NCBI GenBank assembly: GCA_937890735.1
Contig: CALACZ010000118.1
Coordinates: forward strand, 1-12,657
Source of the DNA: an uncultured Bacillota bacterium
GTDB taxonomy: Bacteria > Bacillota > Clostridia > Oscillospirales > Oscillospiraceae
Reading direction: 5' to 3'
DNA length: 12,657 nt
Shown: positions 7,289-12,657 of the stretch, piece by piece
How positions within the stretch are numbered: position 1 is the stretch's first letter
Layout of the letters: the number at the start of each line of letters is the position of its first letter
Notes under the pieces: model-generated
Database searches by the model: none
Seen by the model: only the letters and a program-made list of their open reading frames with translations
Told to the model about the DNA's origin: nothing
Position numbers and translations under genes: made by a program

Positions 7289-7297
7289 CCTTTCTTC
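7289..7297 (-). promoter_or_regulatory. Ribosome binding site of the RACo-like gene
   Basis: On the minus strand GAAGAAAGG runs straight into an ATG at 7288 with no spacing, and lies 9 bases before a second in-frame ATG at 7279. The spacing favours the second start, giving a protein that begins MHQVTFRFEN. Confidence 0.6.
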
Positions 7298-7303
7298 TCG
7301 TGT

Positions 7304-7819
7304 TTATGCGTCCCGCAGGGCTTTTTTGAGCACCGGGACGATGAGCAGCGCGACCGCCGCGCCGATGAGCGCCGTAACGAGCTGCGGCCAGGAGAACATG
7401 GCGGAGAACGTGGCGATCTGTTTTTCATTCAGCGGCAGGACGCTGCACAGCAGCTTCACCACCAGCAGGTATAACGTCAGGAATTTCGCCGCCGCCGCGA
7501 TGGGCGAGGCGATGAGCCGCCCCTTCGGCGCGCGGGCGCGGGACAAGATCAGCGCATACACGGCGTTACCCACCGCGATGGCCGGCACGACGGCGATGAG
7601 CTGCGGACCGACGCCCAGTAAAAACGCCGCGAACGGCGACAGCACCGCCACCGCCAGCGCGCCCCACACGCCGCACATCCACGCGCTCACCGCGAGCACC
7701 GCGTTCACGCACGAGCCGGTCACGATCTGACCGGCAGCCTTTGTCGCCGCCTGCAAAACGACCAGCAGCGCCAGCATCGCGGCGGTTCGGACGATCAGGC
7801 GGACATTTTGATTGTTCAT
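7304..7819 (-). CDS. Membrane protein resembling an ECF transporter S component
   Basis: A 171-residue, very hydrophobic integral membrane protein with about five or six predicted helices (roughly residues 8-27, 36-52, 54-72, 75-94, 107-128 and 146-166). Size, the Ala/Gly/Val-rich helices and the conserved-looking FSWPQLVTALIGAAVALLI segment near the end fit the substrate-binding (S) subunit of energy-coupling-factor importers, which capture vitamins or metal ions. No ATPase (EcfA) or EcfT gene is in the window, so it would have to share an energising module encoded elsewhere, as group II S components do. The substrate is unknown. Linkage to a corrinoid-type activator and a hydrogenase makes a cobalamin precursor, nickel/cobalt or a flavin imaginable, but nothing in the sequence chooses among them. 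AGAGGG lies 6 bases before the ATG. Gaps to neighbours are 30 and 24 bases. Confidence 0.7.
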   Translation of the reverse strand: MNNQNVRLIVRTAAMLALLVVLQAATKAAGQIVTGSCVNAVLAVSAWMCGVWGALAVAVLSPFAAFLLGVGPQLIAVVPAIAVGNAVYALILSRARAPKGRLIASPIAAAAKFLTLYLLVVKLLCSVLPLNEKQIATFSAMFSWPQLVTALIGAAVALLIVPVLKKALRDA

Positions 7820-7849
7820 AACGTTCCCTCTTTTCTGTATTTTCCTGCT

Positions 7850-9355
7850 TTATTTGTTAAGCTGATCGGCAAGCGCGCTGAAGGCGCTCTCATCGCTTTG
7901 CGCGGCGCTTGCCTGCTGCATATGCTTTTGCAGCTGCTTTGCCGCGCTGGCGGCGGAGATGACCGTGCCCGCGCCCGCAACGCAGCCGCCGGGGCACGCC
8001 ATGCCCTCGAGCAGATACCCGTCGAGCTTGCCCGCCTTGGCAAGGATCAGCAGCTTCCGGCATTCGCGCAGCCCGTCGGCGCGCTGGGTCTTGATCTCGA
8101 CGCCGGGATGCTCCTTTTCGATGATCCCCTGCACCGCGGCGGCAACGCCGCCGGCAACGGCAAAGCCGCGTCCGGCGCTCGTGCCGTCCGTAAGGTCCTC
8201 GCCTGCCTCCAGCTTGGAAAAATCGACTTCCTTCGCCTCAAAAATGCCCATCAGCTCTTCATACGTCAGTACGAAATCAACGTCGGTGCGGATCTCGCGG
8301 TCCATTGCCTCCAGCTTTTTTGCCGCGCACGGTCCGACGAACACGACCTTGCAGTCTGGGTGCTCGCGCTTGGCGAGGCGCGCGGTGTAGACCATGGGCG
8401 TGTAGGTCATGGAGATATTGCCGGACTCCGCCGGAAACAGCCGCCGCGCCATCATCCGCCACGACGGGCAGCAGGACGTCGCCATAAAGCGCTGGGTCGC
8501 CGGGACTTTTTTCAGGTAATCGCGCGCCTCTTCGATCGCGCAGATGTCCGCGCCCACGGCGACCTCCATCACGCCCGCAAAGCCGAGCTGCTTCATCGCG
8601 GCGACAAATTTCGGCACGGTCACGTTCTGCCCGAACTGCCCAATGAACGACGGCGCGACGATGGCGATGACCTTGTTTCCTTCCAGCATGGAGCGGATGA
8701 CCTGATAGATCTGGCTCTTATCGACGATCGCGCCGAACGGGCAGCTCACCAGGCACTGACCGCACGAGACGCAGCGGTCATAGTTGATCTGCGCCTTGCC
8801 GTATTCGTCCACGCCGATGGCGTCCATCCCGCACGCCGCCTGACAGGGGCGCTCGAGGTGCACGATGGCGTGATACGGGCAGGCGGCGGCGCATTTGCCG
8901 CACTTGATGCAGAGGCTCTCGGTGATGCGGCTGCGACCATTGACGAATTTGATCGCGCCCTTGGGACACACCTGCTGGCAGGACGCCGCAAGGCAGCCCT
9001 GGCACAGCTCCGTTGCAAAATAGCGGTTCGTGGGGCAGGCGTGGCAGGCGTAGGGGATGATGTTTACGAGCGGCGGCTCGTAATACTGCTCCGCGATCGC
9101 CGCCTGATCCATGCCCTCGGTGAGCATGGTGCGCTGCTGCACCGGCTGAAGCGACAAGCCCATCGCCAGCCGCACGCGCTCGCCCGCGATGGCGCGCTCC
9201 AAGAACACCGACTCGCGGTGCAGCGGATTGCTGCCGGGAACGATCCTGTAGGGGATGTCCTCCATCTGCGTATAGTCGCCGGAATACGCCATCCGCGCGA
9301 CTTCGGTAAAGACCTTTTTTCGTATGTCCGTGATCAAAGACGGTATCCCTCGCAT
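7850..9355 (-). CDS. Monomeric [FeFe] hydrogenase, group B-like
   Basis: A 501-residue iron-only hydrogenase that would interconvert protons plus electrons with H2 in the cytoplasm, using ferredoxin-like partners. Iron-sulfur motifs come first: CHAC (104-107), CQGCLAASCQQVC (118-130), CIKCGKCAAAC (149-159) and CVSCGQCLVSC (195-205), with extra cysteines C171 and C175. The H-cluster domain follows. L1 is TSCCPSW (293-299), keeping both the presumed proton-relay Cys295 and ligand Cys296. L2 is GPCAAKKLEA (341-350) with Cys343. L3 is EGMACPGGCVAGAG (450-463) with Cys454 and Cys458. In well-studied group A enzymes L2 begins MPC; the Gly in place of Met, and the N-terminal cysteine arrangement, fit the less studied group B. 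No PAS or other sensor domain is present. The start has GGAGGG about 5 bases upstream. It is first in the five-gene operon. The maturases HydE, HydF and HydG are not in the window. Confidence 0.93.
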   Translation of the reverse strand: MRGIPSLITDIRKKVFTEVARMAYSGDYTQMEDIPYRIVPGSNPLHRESVFLERAIAGERVRLAMGLSLQPVQQRTMLTEGMDQAAIAEQYYEPPLVNIIPYACHACPTNRYFATELCQGCLAASCQQVCPKGAIKFVNGRSRITESLCIKCGKCAAACPYHAIVHLERPCQAACGMDAIGVDEYGKAQINYDRCVSCGQCLVSCPFGAIVDKSQIYQVIRSMLEGNKVIAIVAPSFIGQFGQNVTVPKFVAAMKQLGFAGVMEVAVGADICAIEEARDYLKKVPATQRFMATSCCPSWRMMARRLFPAESGNISMTYTPMVYTARLAKREHPDCKVVFVGPCAAKKLEAMDREIRTDVDFVLTYEELMGIFEAKEVDFSKLEAGEDLTDGTSAGRGFAVAGGVAAAVQGIIEKEHPGVEIKTQRADGLRECRKLLILAKAGKLDGYLLEGMACPGGCVAGAGTVISAASAAKQLQKHMQQASAAQSDESAFSALADQLNK

Positions 9356-9390
9356 AGTGACCCTCCATCAGCCCAAAAAATAACCGCACA

Positions 9391-9418
9391 GCCCCGTCAT
9401 GGGCCGCACGGACGGGGC
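9391..9418 (-). promoter_or_regulatory. Hairpin in the hydrogenase mRNA leader
   Basis: An 8-bp inverted repeat (GCCCCGTC / GACGGGGC) with a 12-base loop lies in the roughly 80-base leader between the promoter and the hydrogenase start. A run of six Ts follows on the minus strand, but only after 9 intervening bases, so it is not a canonical terminator. It could be a weak attenuator, an mRNA-stability element or an incidental GC structure. An outer AGCCC/GGGCT pairing could enclose it. Confidence 0.4.
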
Positions 9419-9440
9419 GCGGGCTTCTGCAATTACAGTC

Positions 9441-9468
9441 ATTATACCAGATTTCCGACGTATTGCAA
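9441..9468 (-). promoter_or_regulatory. Sigma-A-type promoter of the hydrogenase operon
   Basis: On the minus strand a -35 TTGCAA (9463-9468) and a perfect -10 TATAAT (9441-9446) are separated by 16 bases. Transcription would start near 9434, giving a leader of about 78 bases before the hydrogenase ATG. No other promoter this good was found inside the five-gene cluster, which supports a single transcript. Confidence 0.82.
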
Positions 9469-9472
9469 CCCG

Positions 9473-9523
9473 CTCGCGCGCCATACGCAAAAAATCGCTC
9501 GTGCGCCATACGCAAAAAAATCG
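9473..9523. repeat. Tandem near-identical 25/26-bp direct repeat
   Basis: Two adjoining copies, 9473-9497 and 9498-9523, share the core CGCCATACGC, then an A-run, then TCG. They differ by one C/T change and by one extra A in the second copy (A6 versus A7). The second copy contains the U-tract template of the SLH-gene terminator. The first copy ends 4 bases upstream of the -35 box of the hydrogenase promoter. Confidence 0.85.
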
Positions 9524-9543
9524 CCCCGGCACAGCCGGGGCGA
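9511..9543 (-). terminator. Intrinsic terminator of the SLH/NAGPA gene
   Basis: A 10-bp stem (TCGCCCCGGC / GCCGGGGCGA) with a 3-base loop is followed on the minus strand by TTTTTTTGCG. It lies 12 bases after the stop codon of the SLH-domain gene and insulates it from the hydrogenase operon. Confidence 0.92.
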
Positions 9544-9555
9544 CTTCTGGTTTGT

Positions 9556-11859
9556 TTAATCCTGTTCCGAGATGGCGTAGAGCATTTTGGCGACCTCGGC
9601 GCGCTTGACGTTGCCGGTGGGGTTCAGGCGGCCGTTCGAGCCGGTGATGATGCCCTGTTCGACCATCTGCGCCAGTGCGCTCTGCGCCCAGGAGGCGACC
9701 TTGCCGCGGTCGGGGAAGGCGTCCAGTGCGGACGTGTCCGCGCTCTCGTCCAGCTCCTGCGTGCGGGCGAGGATGACCATCGCCTCCTGCCGCGAGATGG
9801 ATGCGGTCGGGTTGGCGTAGAGCTTGCCGCCGGAGGACGAGCCGCCCACATAGCCCAGCTCATACGCCGCCTTCATCGCGTTCTGCGCCCACGAGGCGAT
9901 CCTGGCGCTGTCGGCAAACGGCAGCGTCCCGTCGCTGTACGAATCGGTGTCAACCTCCAGGAAGCGCATGAGCGCCACGATGAACTCCTGCCGCGTCATG
10001 GGATCATCCGGGCGGTAGTAGAGCTTGCCGTCCTTTCCGGCAGAGCCGGTGAGTACGCCCGTAAAGTAAAGGGTGTTCACATAGTCCTTCGCCCAGTGGT
10101 TTTTCATATCGGCAAACGGGTTCGCGGGGCTGATGGTGACCTCCGCCTCCACGCGCGCGTCGCCGCACTCGGCGACGATCGTACCCGTGACCGCCTTGCC
10201 CGCCTCGGCGGCGGTAAAGACGCCGGTGTCGCTGATCGTGCCGATGCCGCCGGTCACGGACCAGTCATAGCAGCTGTTCTGCGCGCTGACCGTCATGCCG
10301 TAGTACAGCGCCTCCACCGACAGCTCCGTTTTCGAGCCGCCCGCGAGCACCATGCCGTCGAGGTCTTTATCAGAGCCCTTCTTATGGAGCGTCAGCGTCG
10401 TCGGCTCGTCGATGACGCGCACCGTCGTCTCGCCGCTGATGCCGTCCGCCTTTGCGCGCACGGTCGCAGAACCCGCACGCGCTCCGGCGGTAAAGACGCC
10501 ATCCGCATCCACGTCGCCGGAGGATGCGGAATAGGTCACATCGTCCGGCACATCCGCCGCGGCGTAGTTTTTATCGACCGCCTTCGCCGTGAGCTGGATG
10601 GACGTGCCCGGCAGCACCACGGCGTTATAGGGGTAGAGATAGAGCTTCGCCGCGCTCGAGGCGCGCGTGGGCTTGCTGCGCACGAGATAGATAAAGTTCG
10701 CGCACGGGCGCAGGCTGCCGTCCGACGGCTTGTTGACCGTCGCCGGGGCGTCATAGCCCGGGTACTGCGCGCCGAGCGCCGTCGAGCCGCCGCCATCCAG
10801 GTTGAGCGCCGTCTCGCAGTCCAGCTCCTTCATGCGCGCCGCCAGCTCGTCGAGCGTCAGACCCTCCGAGCCGTTTTCGCTGTCCGCCGTGTAGAGGACG
10901 AGCGTCCCGTCGCGTTTCAGACCGACTGCCGTGCGGGCGGTGGGCTTTTCCGCCTTGTCCAGCGTGAAATCGCCGCACACGCGCCCGTTTTCCACCAGCA
11001 GGTCGCCGCCGCCGCAGGCGTACTGCACGTCCGCCCAGTCGGGGTCTGTTTCGGTCGTGATGGTGATGCGGTCGCCGGTCTCCAGCTCTTCCATCTGGTC
11101 GAGCGCCGAGGCATAGGCAGTATTCTCCGCGATGGACAGCACAAAACCGTCCTCCGGGATGCCGCAGGAGCTCTTTCCCTCCAGCGTGCCGATGACCTCC
11201 AGCGTAATGGAGTCGTTCAGCAGCAGCTCCGTGCCCGAGCCGCGCACCGGCTCGAGGATGACGTGGTAGCCATCGACCGTGCCCTTCGTTGTGGCGTCAT
11301 AATCGCGCGAATACAGCCCGATGCCGTTATTTTTGCTCAGCGCCTTGTTGTAGAAAATTTCCGTTTCCGCGCCGTCGGGCGTCTCCATCGTCACTTTCAG
11401 GCCCGGCTCGCCGATGATGGCGCTGCCGTCGTCAAAAAAGCCGACGGACTGGATGTTGCCGCTCGAGCGCAGCACGCCCTCCGTCACGACCAGACCGTAG
11501 GGGATGCCGTTGTTCATGTCGAAAAACGCGCCGTTCACACCCGCCACGAGCATAAGGTCGTTGTCGTCCAGATAGGTGGCGGTCTGCTTCATGCTGCTGC
11601 GCCCGTAGAGGGTATTGCCGTAGGCGACGATGGGCTTGACCGTTTTATCGGCCGTATAATACAGCACGTTCTCGCGCACGGTCTTTGCCTGTTCGCCGCG
11701 TCCGCTCTCCGCGAGCACGCCGCTTTGCAGCGTCACGCTGCCGCCCAGCGACAGCTCGCCCGCGAGGATCTCCTGCGTATAGTCCGCCGCGCCCGCCATG
11801 CCGAGCAGCAGGCACAGGCACAGCGCCAGCGCCGTAAGTCTGCCGAGAGTTTTCTTCAT
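9556..11859 (-). CDS. Secreted phosphodiester glycosidase (NAGPA) with Big2-like and three SLH domains
   Basis: A 767-residue exported cell-wall protein. Residues 1-24 are a signal peptide: MKK, a hydrophobic Leu/Cys/Ala core and an Ala-Gly-Ala cleavage site. The phosphodiester glycosidase (NAGPA, formerly DUF2233) domain spans about 60-395, with VAGVNGAFFDMNNGIPYGLVV split around 105-125, TARTAVGLKRDGTLVLYTADS around 307-327 and the hallmark LNLDGGGSTAL (352-362). Two Ig-like Big2-type regions follow (about 404-482 and 487-576). Three S-layer homology repeats come last (about 580-630, 648-698 and 714-760) with the usual HWA/SWA and DPMTRQEF, SISRQEAM, NVKRAEVA patterns. The SLH repeats should bind it non-covalently to pyruvylated wall polymers. 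The catalytic domain is expected to cleave a sugar phosphodiester on a surface glycan; the true substrate is unknown. The start at 11859 has AAAGGA 9 bases upstream; a 13-residue longer form begins at 11898 without a site. Confidence 0.9.
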   Translation of the reverse strand: MKKTLGRLTALALCLCLLLGMAGAADYTQEILAGELSLGGSVTLQSGVLAESGRGEQAKTVRENVLYYTADKTVKPIVAYGNTLYGRSSMKQTATYLDDNDLMLVAGVNGAFFDMNNGIPYGLVVTEGVLRSSGNIQSVGFFDDGSAIIGEPGLKVTMETPDGAETEIFYNKALSKNNGIGLYSRDYDATTKGTVDGYHVILEPVRGSGTELLLNDSITLEVIGTLEGKSSCGIPEDGFVLSIAENTAYASALDQMEELETGDRITITTETDPDWADVQYACGGGDLLVENGRVCGDFTLDKAEKPTARTAVGLKRDGTLVLYTADSENGSEGLTLDELAARMKELDCETALNLDGGGSTALGAQYPGYDAPATVNKPSDGSLRPCANFIYLVRSKPTRASSAAKLYLYPYNAVVLPGTSIQLTAKAVDKNYAAADVPDDVTYSASSGDVDADGVFTAGARAGSATVRAKADGISGETTVRVIDEPTTLTLHKKGSDKDLDGMVLAGGSKTELSVEALYYGMTVSAQNSCYDWSVTGGIGTISDTGVFTAAEAGKAVTGTIVAECGDARVEAEVTISPANPFADMKNHWAKDYVNTLYFTGVLTGSAGKDGKLYYRPDDPMTRQEFIVALMRFLEVDTDSYSDGTLPFADSARIASWAQNAMKAAYELGYVGGSSSGGKLYANPTASISRQEAMVILARTQELDESADTSALDAFPDRGKVASWAQSALAQMVEQGIITGSNGRLNPTGNVKRAEVAKMLYAISEQD

Positions 11860-11896
11860 ATGTACACATCCTTTGCTGTGCAAATTTGTTGTCCCC

Positions 11897-11925
11897 ATGT
11901 TAACATAACTTTCTCAAATTGTAAA
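11897..11925 (-). promoter_or_regulatory. Promoter of the SLH/NAGPA gene
   Basis: On the minus strand TTTACA (11920-11925) and TAACAT (11897-11902) are separated by 17 bases, a reasonable sigma-A pair about 38 bases before the SLH-gene ATG. The -10 lies in a perfect 10-base palindrome (ATGTTAACAT, 11897-11906). The whole area is AT-rich against a GC-rich background. Confidence 0.65.
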
Positions 11926-11953
11926 TGAGATTTTCTGCCACATTGCGTCGCGC

Positions 11954-11973
11954 GTCAAGTTTTTTCACTTGAC
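11954..11973. repeat. Inverted repeat overlapping the ylxM -35 box
   Basis: Arms GTCAAGT (11954-11960) and ACTTGAC (11967-11973) are perfect inverted repeats around TTTTTC. The right arm contains most of the TTGACA -35 hexamer. This could be an operator for a dimeric regulator, or a duplicated -35 in opposite orientation at the divergent promoter region. Confidence 0.6.
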
Positions 11974-11997
11974 AGCGGCGGGAAAATACGCTACAAT
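11969..11997 (+). promoter_or_regulatory. Sigma-A promoter of ylxM-ffh
   Basis: A consensus -35 TTGACA (11969-11974), a 17-base spacer and a -10 TACAAT (11992-11997) would start transcription near 12004, about 44 bases before the ylxM ATG. This is the strongest promoter match on the plus strand. Confidence 0.88.
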
Positions 11998-12047
11998 AAG
12001 CGGGCTGTAAAGGCGCAGACCTTGTCACGCAAAACGGAGGCGGCGCG

Positions 12048-12392
12048 ATGAAGCACGACGCATGGACCATGGCGCTGCTGTATGACTATTACGGCGAGCT
12101 GCTCACCGAAAAGCAGCGCGCCTGCTTTGACCTGTATTACAATCAGGACCTCTCGCTCGGCGAGATCGCCGCGGAGACGGGCGTGACGCGCCAGGGCGTA
12201 CACGATACGCTGCTGCGCGCCGAGGCGCTGCTGCGCAGCATGGAGGAAAAAACGGGCTGCATCGCACGCTCGCGCGCCGTGCAGCAGGCGCTCACCACGA
12301 TCGAAGCCGCGGCCACGGCGCTTTTGAGCCAGCCGCAATCCGCCGCGCTGGCGCAGGAGATCCTGAGCGCCGCCGCCGCGATCAAGGAGTAA
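12048..12392 (+). CDS. ylxM: YlxM family putative DNA-binding protein (SRP operon)
   Basis: A 114-residue protein of the YlxM/UPF0122 family, encoded directly before ffh in Firmicutes. Residues about 20-64 form a sigma-70 region-4-like helix-turn-helix (LTEKQRACFDLYYNQDLSLG, then EIAAETGVTRQGVHDTLLRA), with LLYDYYGELLT just before it. The C-terminal 50 residues are Ala-rich helices. In some bacteria YlxM associates with the signal recognition particle and modulates it; direct DNA binding is not established for most members. GGAGG lies 7 bases before the ATG. The ffh start is 4 bases after the stop, so the two genes are cotranscribed and probably coupled. Length and context are typical. Confidence 0.93.
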   Translation: MKHDAWTMALLYDYYGELLTEKQRACFDLYYNQDLSLGEIAAETGVTRQGVHDTLLRAEALLRSMEEKTGCIARSRAVQQALTTIEAAATALLSQPQSAALAQEILSAAAAIKE

Positions 12393-12395
12393 TGT

Positions 12396-12657
12396 ATGGC
12401 ATTTGAAGGACTTACCGAAAAGCTCTCCGCCGCGTTTAAAAAGCTCCGCGGCAAGGGGCGGCTGACCGAAGCCGACGTCAAGGAGTCCATGCGCGAGATC
12501 CGTCTGGCGCTTTTGGAAGCCGACGTCAGCTACAAGGTCGTCAAGGACTTTATCAAGAAGGTCACCGAGCGCGCCGTGGGCACGGATGTGCTGGAAAGCC
12601 TCACCCCGGCGCAGATGATCGTCAAGATCGTCAACGAAGAGCTCACCGCCCTCATGG
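12396..12657 (+). CDS. ffh: Signal recognition particle protein Ffh (SRP54), 5' part only
   Basis: The first 87 codons of ffh, cut by the window edge. The GTPase Ffh binds 4.5S/scRNA and signal sequences of nascent chains and docks with FtsY to deliver ribosomes to the membrane. Visible here is the N domain: MAFEGLTEKLSAAFKKLRGK (1-20), LTEADVKESMREIRLALLEA (23-42, which includes the conserved EIRLALLEADV), VSYKVVKDFIKKV and the LTPAQMIVKIVNEELTALM helix. The G domain with the P-loop and the Met-rich M domain lie beyond the edge. AAGGAG at 12384-12389, overlapping the end of ylxM, lies 6 bases before the ATG. An ATG 4 bases earlier hits a stop within five codons. Confidence 0.95.
   Translation, partial: MAFEGLTEKLSAAFKKLRGKGRLTEADVKESMREIRLALLEADVSYKVVKDFIKKVTERAVGTDVLESLTPAQMIVKIVNEELTALM

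Noticed and set aside
4922..7474. 850-residue plus-strand open frame opposite the S component, RACo-like and DUF3786 genes
   Set aside because: It is antisense to three well-supported genes, rich in Arg/His/Ala/Asp with no family motif, and typical of shadow frames in GC-rich DNA.
9356..9472. Cobalamin or other known riboswitch before the hydrogenase operon
   Set aside because: The leader is only about 78 bases and has no cobalamin-box sequence or multi-helix architecture; only one simple hairpin is seen.
7808..9559. 583-residue plus-strand open frame opposite the hydrogenase
   Set aside because: It is the antisense of an unmistakable [FeFe] hydrogenase and shows no recognisable domain or suitable start.
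9463..11928. 821-residue plus-strand open frame opposite the SLH/NAGPA gene
   Set aside because: It mirrors a gene with clear signal peptide, NAGPA and SLH motifs. Its own translation is low-complexity Arg/His/Ala-rich and it runs through the terminator and promoter regions.
11998..12047. Small RNA or tRNA in the ylxM leader
   Set aside because: The stretch is too short for a tRNA and shows no cloverleaf. It is simply the leader with a GGAGG ribosome binding site.

Overview
The window is GC-rich, densely packed bacterial chromosome. It looks like a strict anaerobe of the Clostridia, most plausibly an Oscillospiraceae-type gut Firmicute. This rests on YlmH, DUF896/YnzC and YlxM-Ffh (Firmicute markers), a group B-like [FeFe] hydrogenase, S-layer homology domains, GGAGG-type ribosome binding sites and sigma-A-type promoters. 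The taxonomic placement is inference from gene content, not from a search.

Layout. (1) Plus strand, 98-3659: ylmH, ynzC (DUF896), an MBOAT O-acyltransferase and a DHHW/AlgJ-like SGNH protein. They are tightly spaced or overlapping and probably form one transcript. The last two form a cell-surface polysaccharide acylation pair. (2) A perfect 50-bp palindrome at 3703-3752 is a shared bidirectional terminator between this unit and the converging minus-strand operon. (3) Minus strand, 9355 down to 3751: a five-gene operon with a clear promoter at 9441-9468. In order it encodes a monomeric [FeFe] hydrogenase, an ECF-type S component, a RACo-like [2Fe-2S]/ASKHA ATPase, a DUF3786 protein and a trigger-factor-like chaperone without the ribosome-binding domain. 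(4) Minus strand, 11859-9556: a secreted phosphodiester glycosidase (NAGPA) with Big2-like and three SLH domains, with its own promoter and terminator. (5) Plus strand, 12048 to the edge: ylxM and the start of ffh (SRP54), with their own promoter, diverging from the SLH gene.

How the genes may work together. The five-gene minus-strand operon is the most interesting part. It puts a hydrogenase, an ATP-dependent reductive activator of the type that reactivates corrinoid proteins, a small-molecule uptake S component, a DUF3786 protein and a ribosome-independent foldase/chaperone under one promoter. No corrinoid protein or methyltransferase is present in the window, so the activator's target is unknown. 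One reading is an electron-supply and maturation module for a low-potential metalloenzyme encoded elsewhere; this is inference. The rest is housekeeping (ylmH, ylxM-ffh) and cell-envelope modification.

No tRNA, rRNA, CRISPR array, insertion sequence or phage gene was recognised. No intergenic stretch reaches 300 bases.
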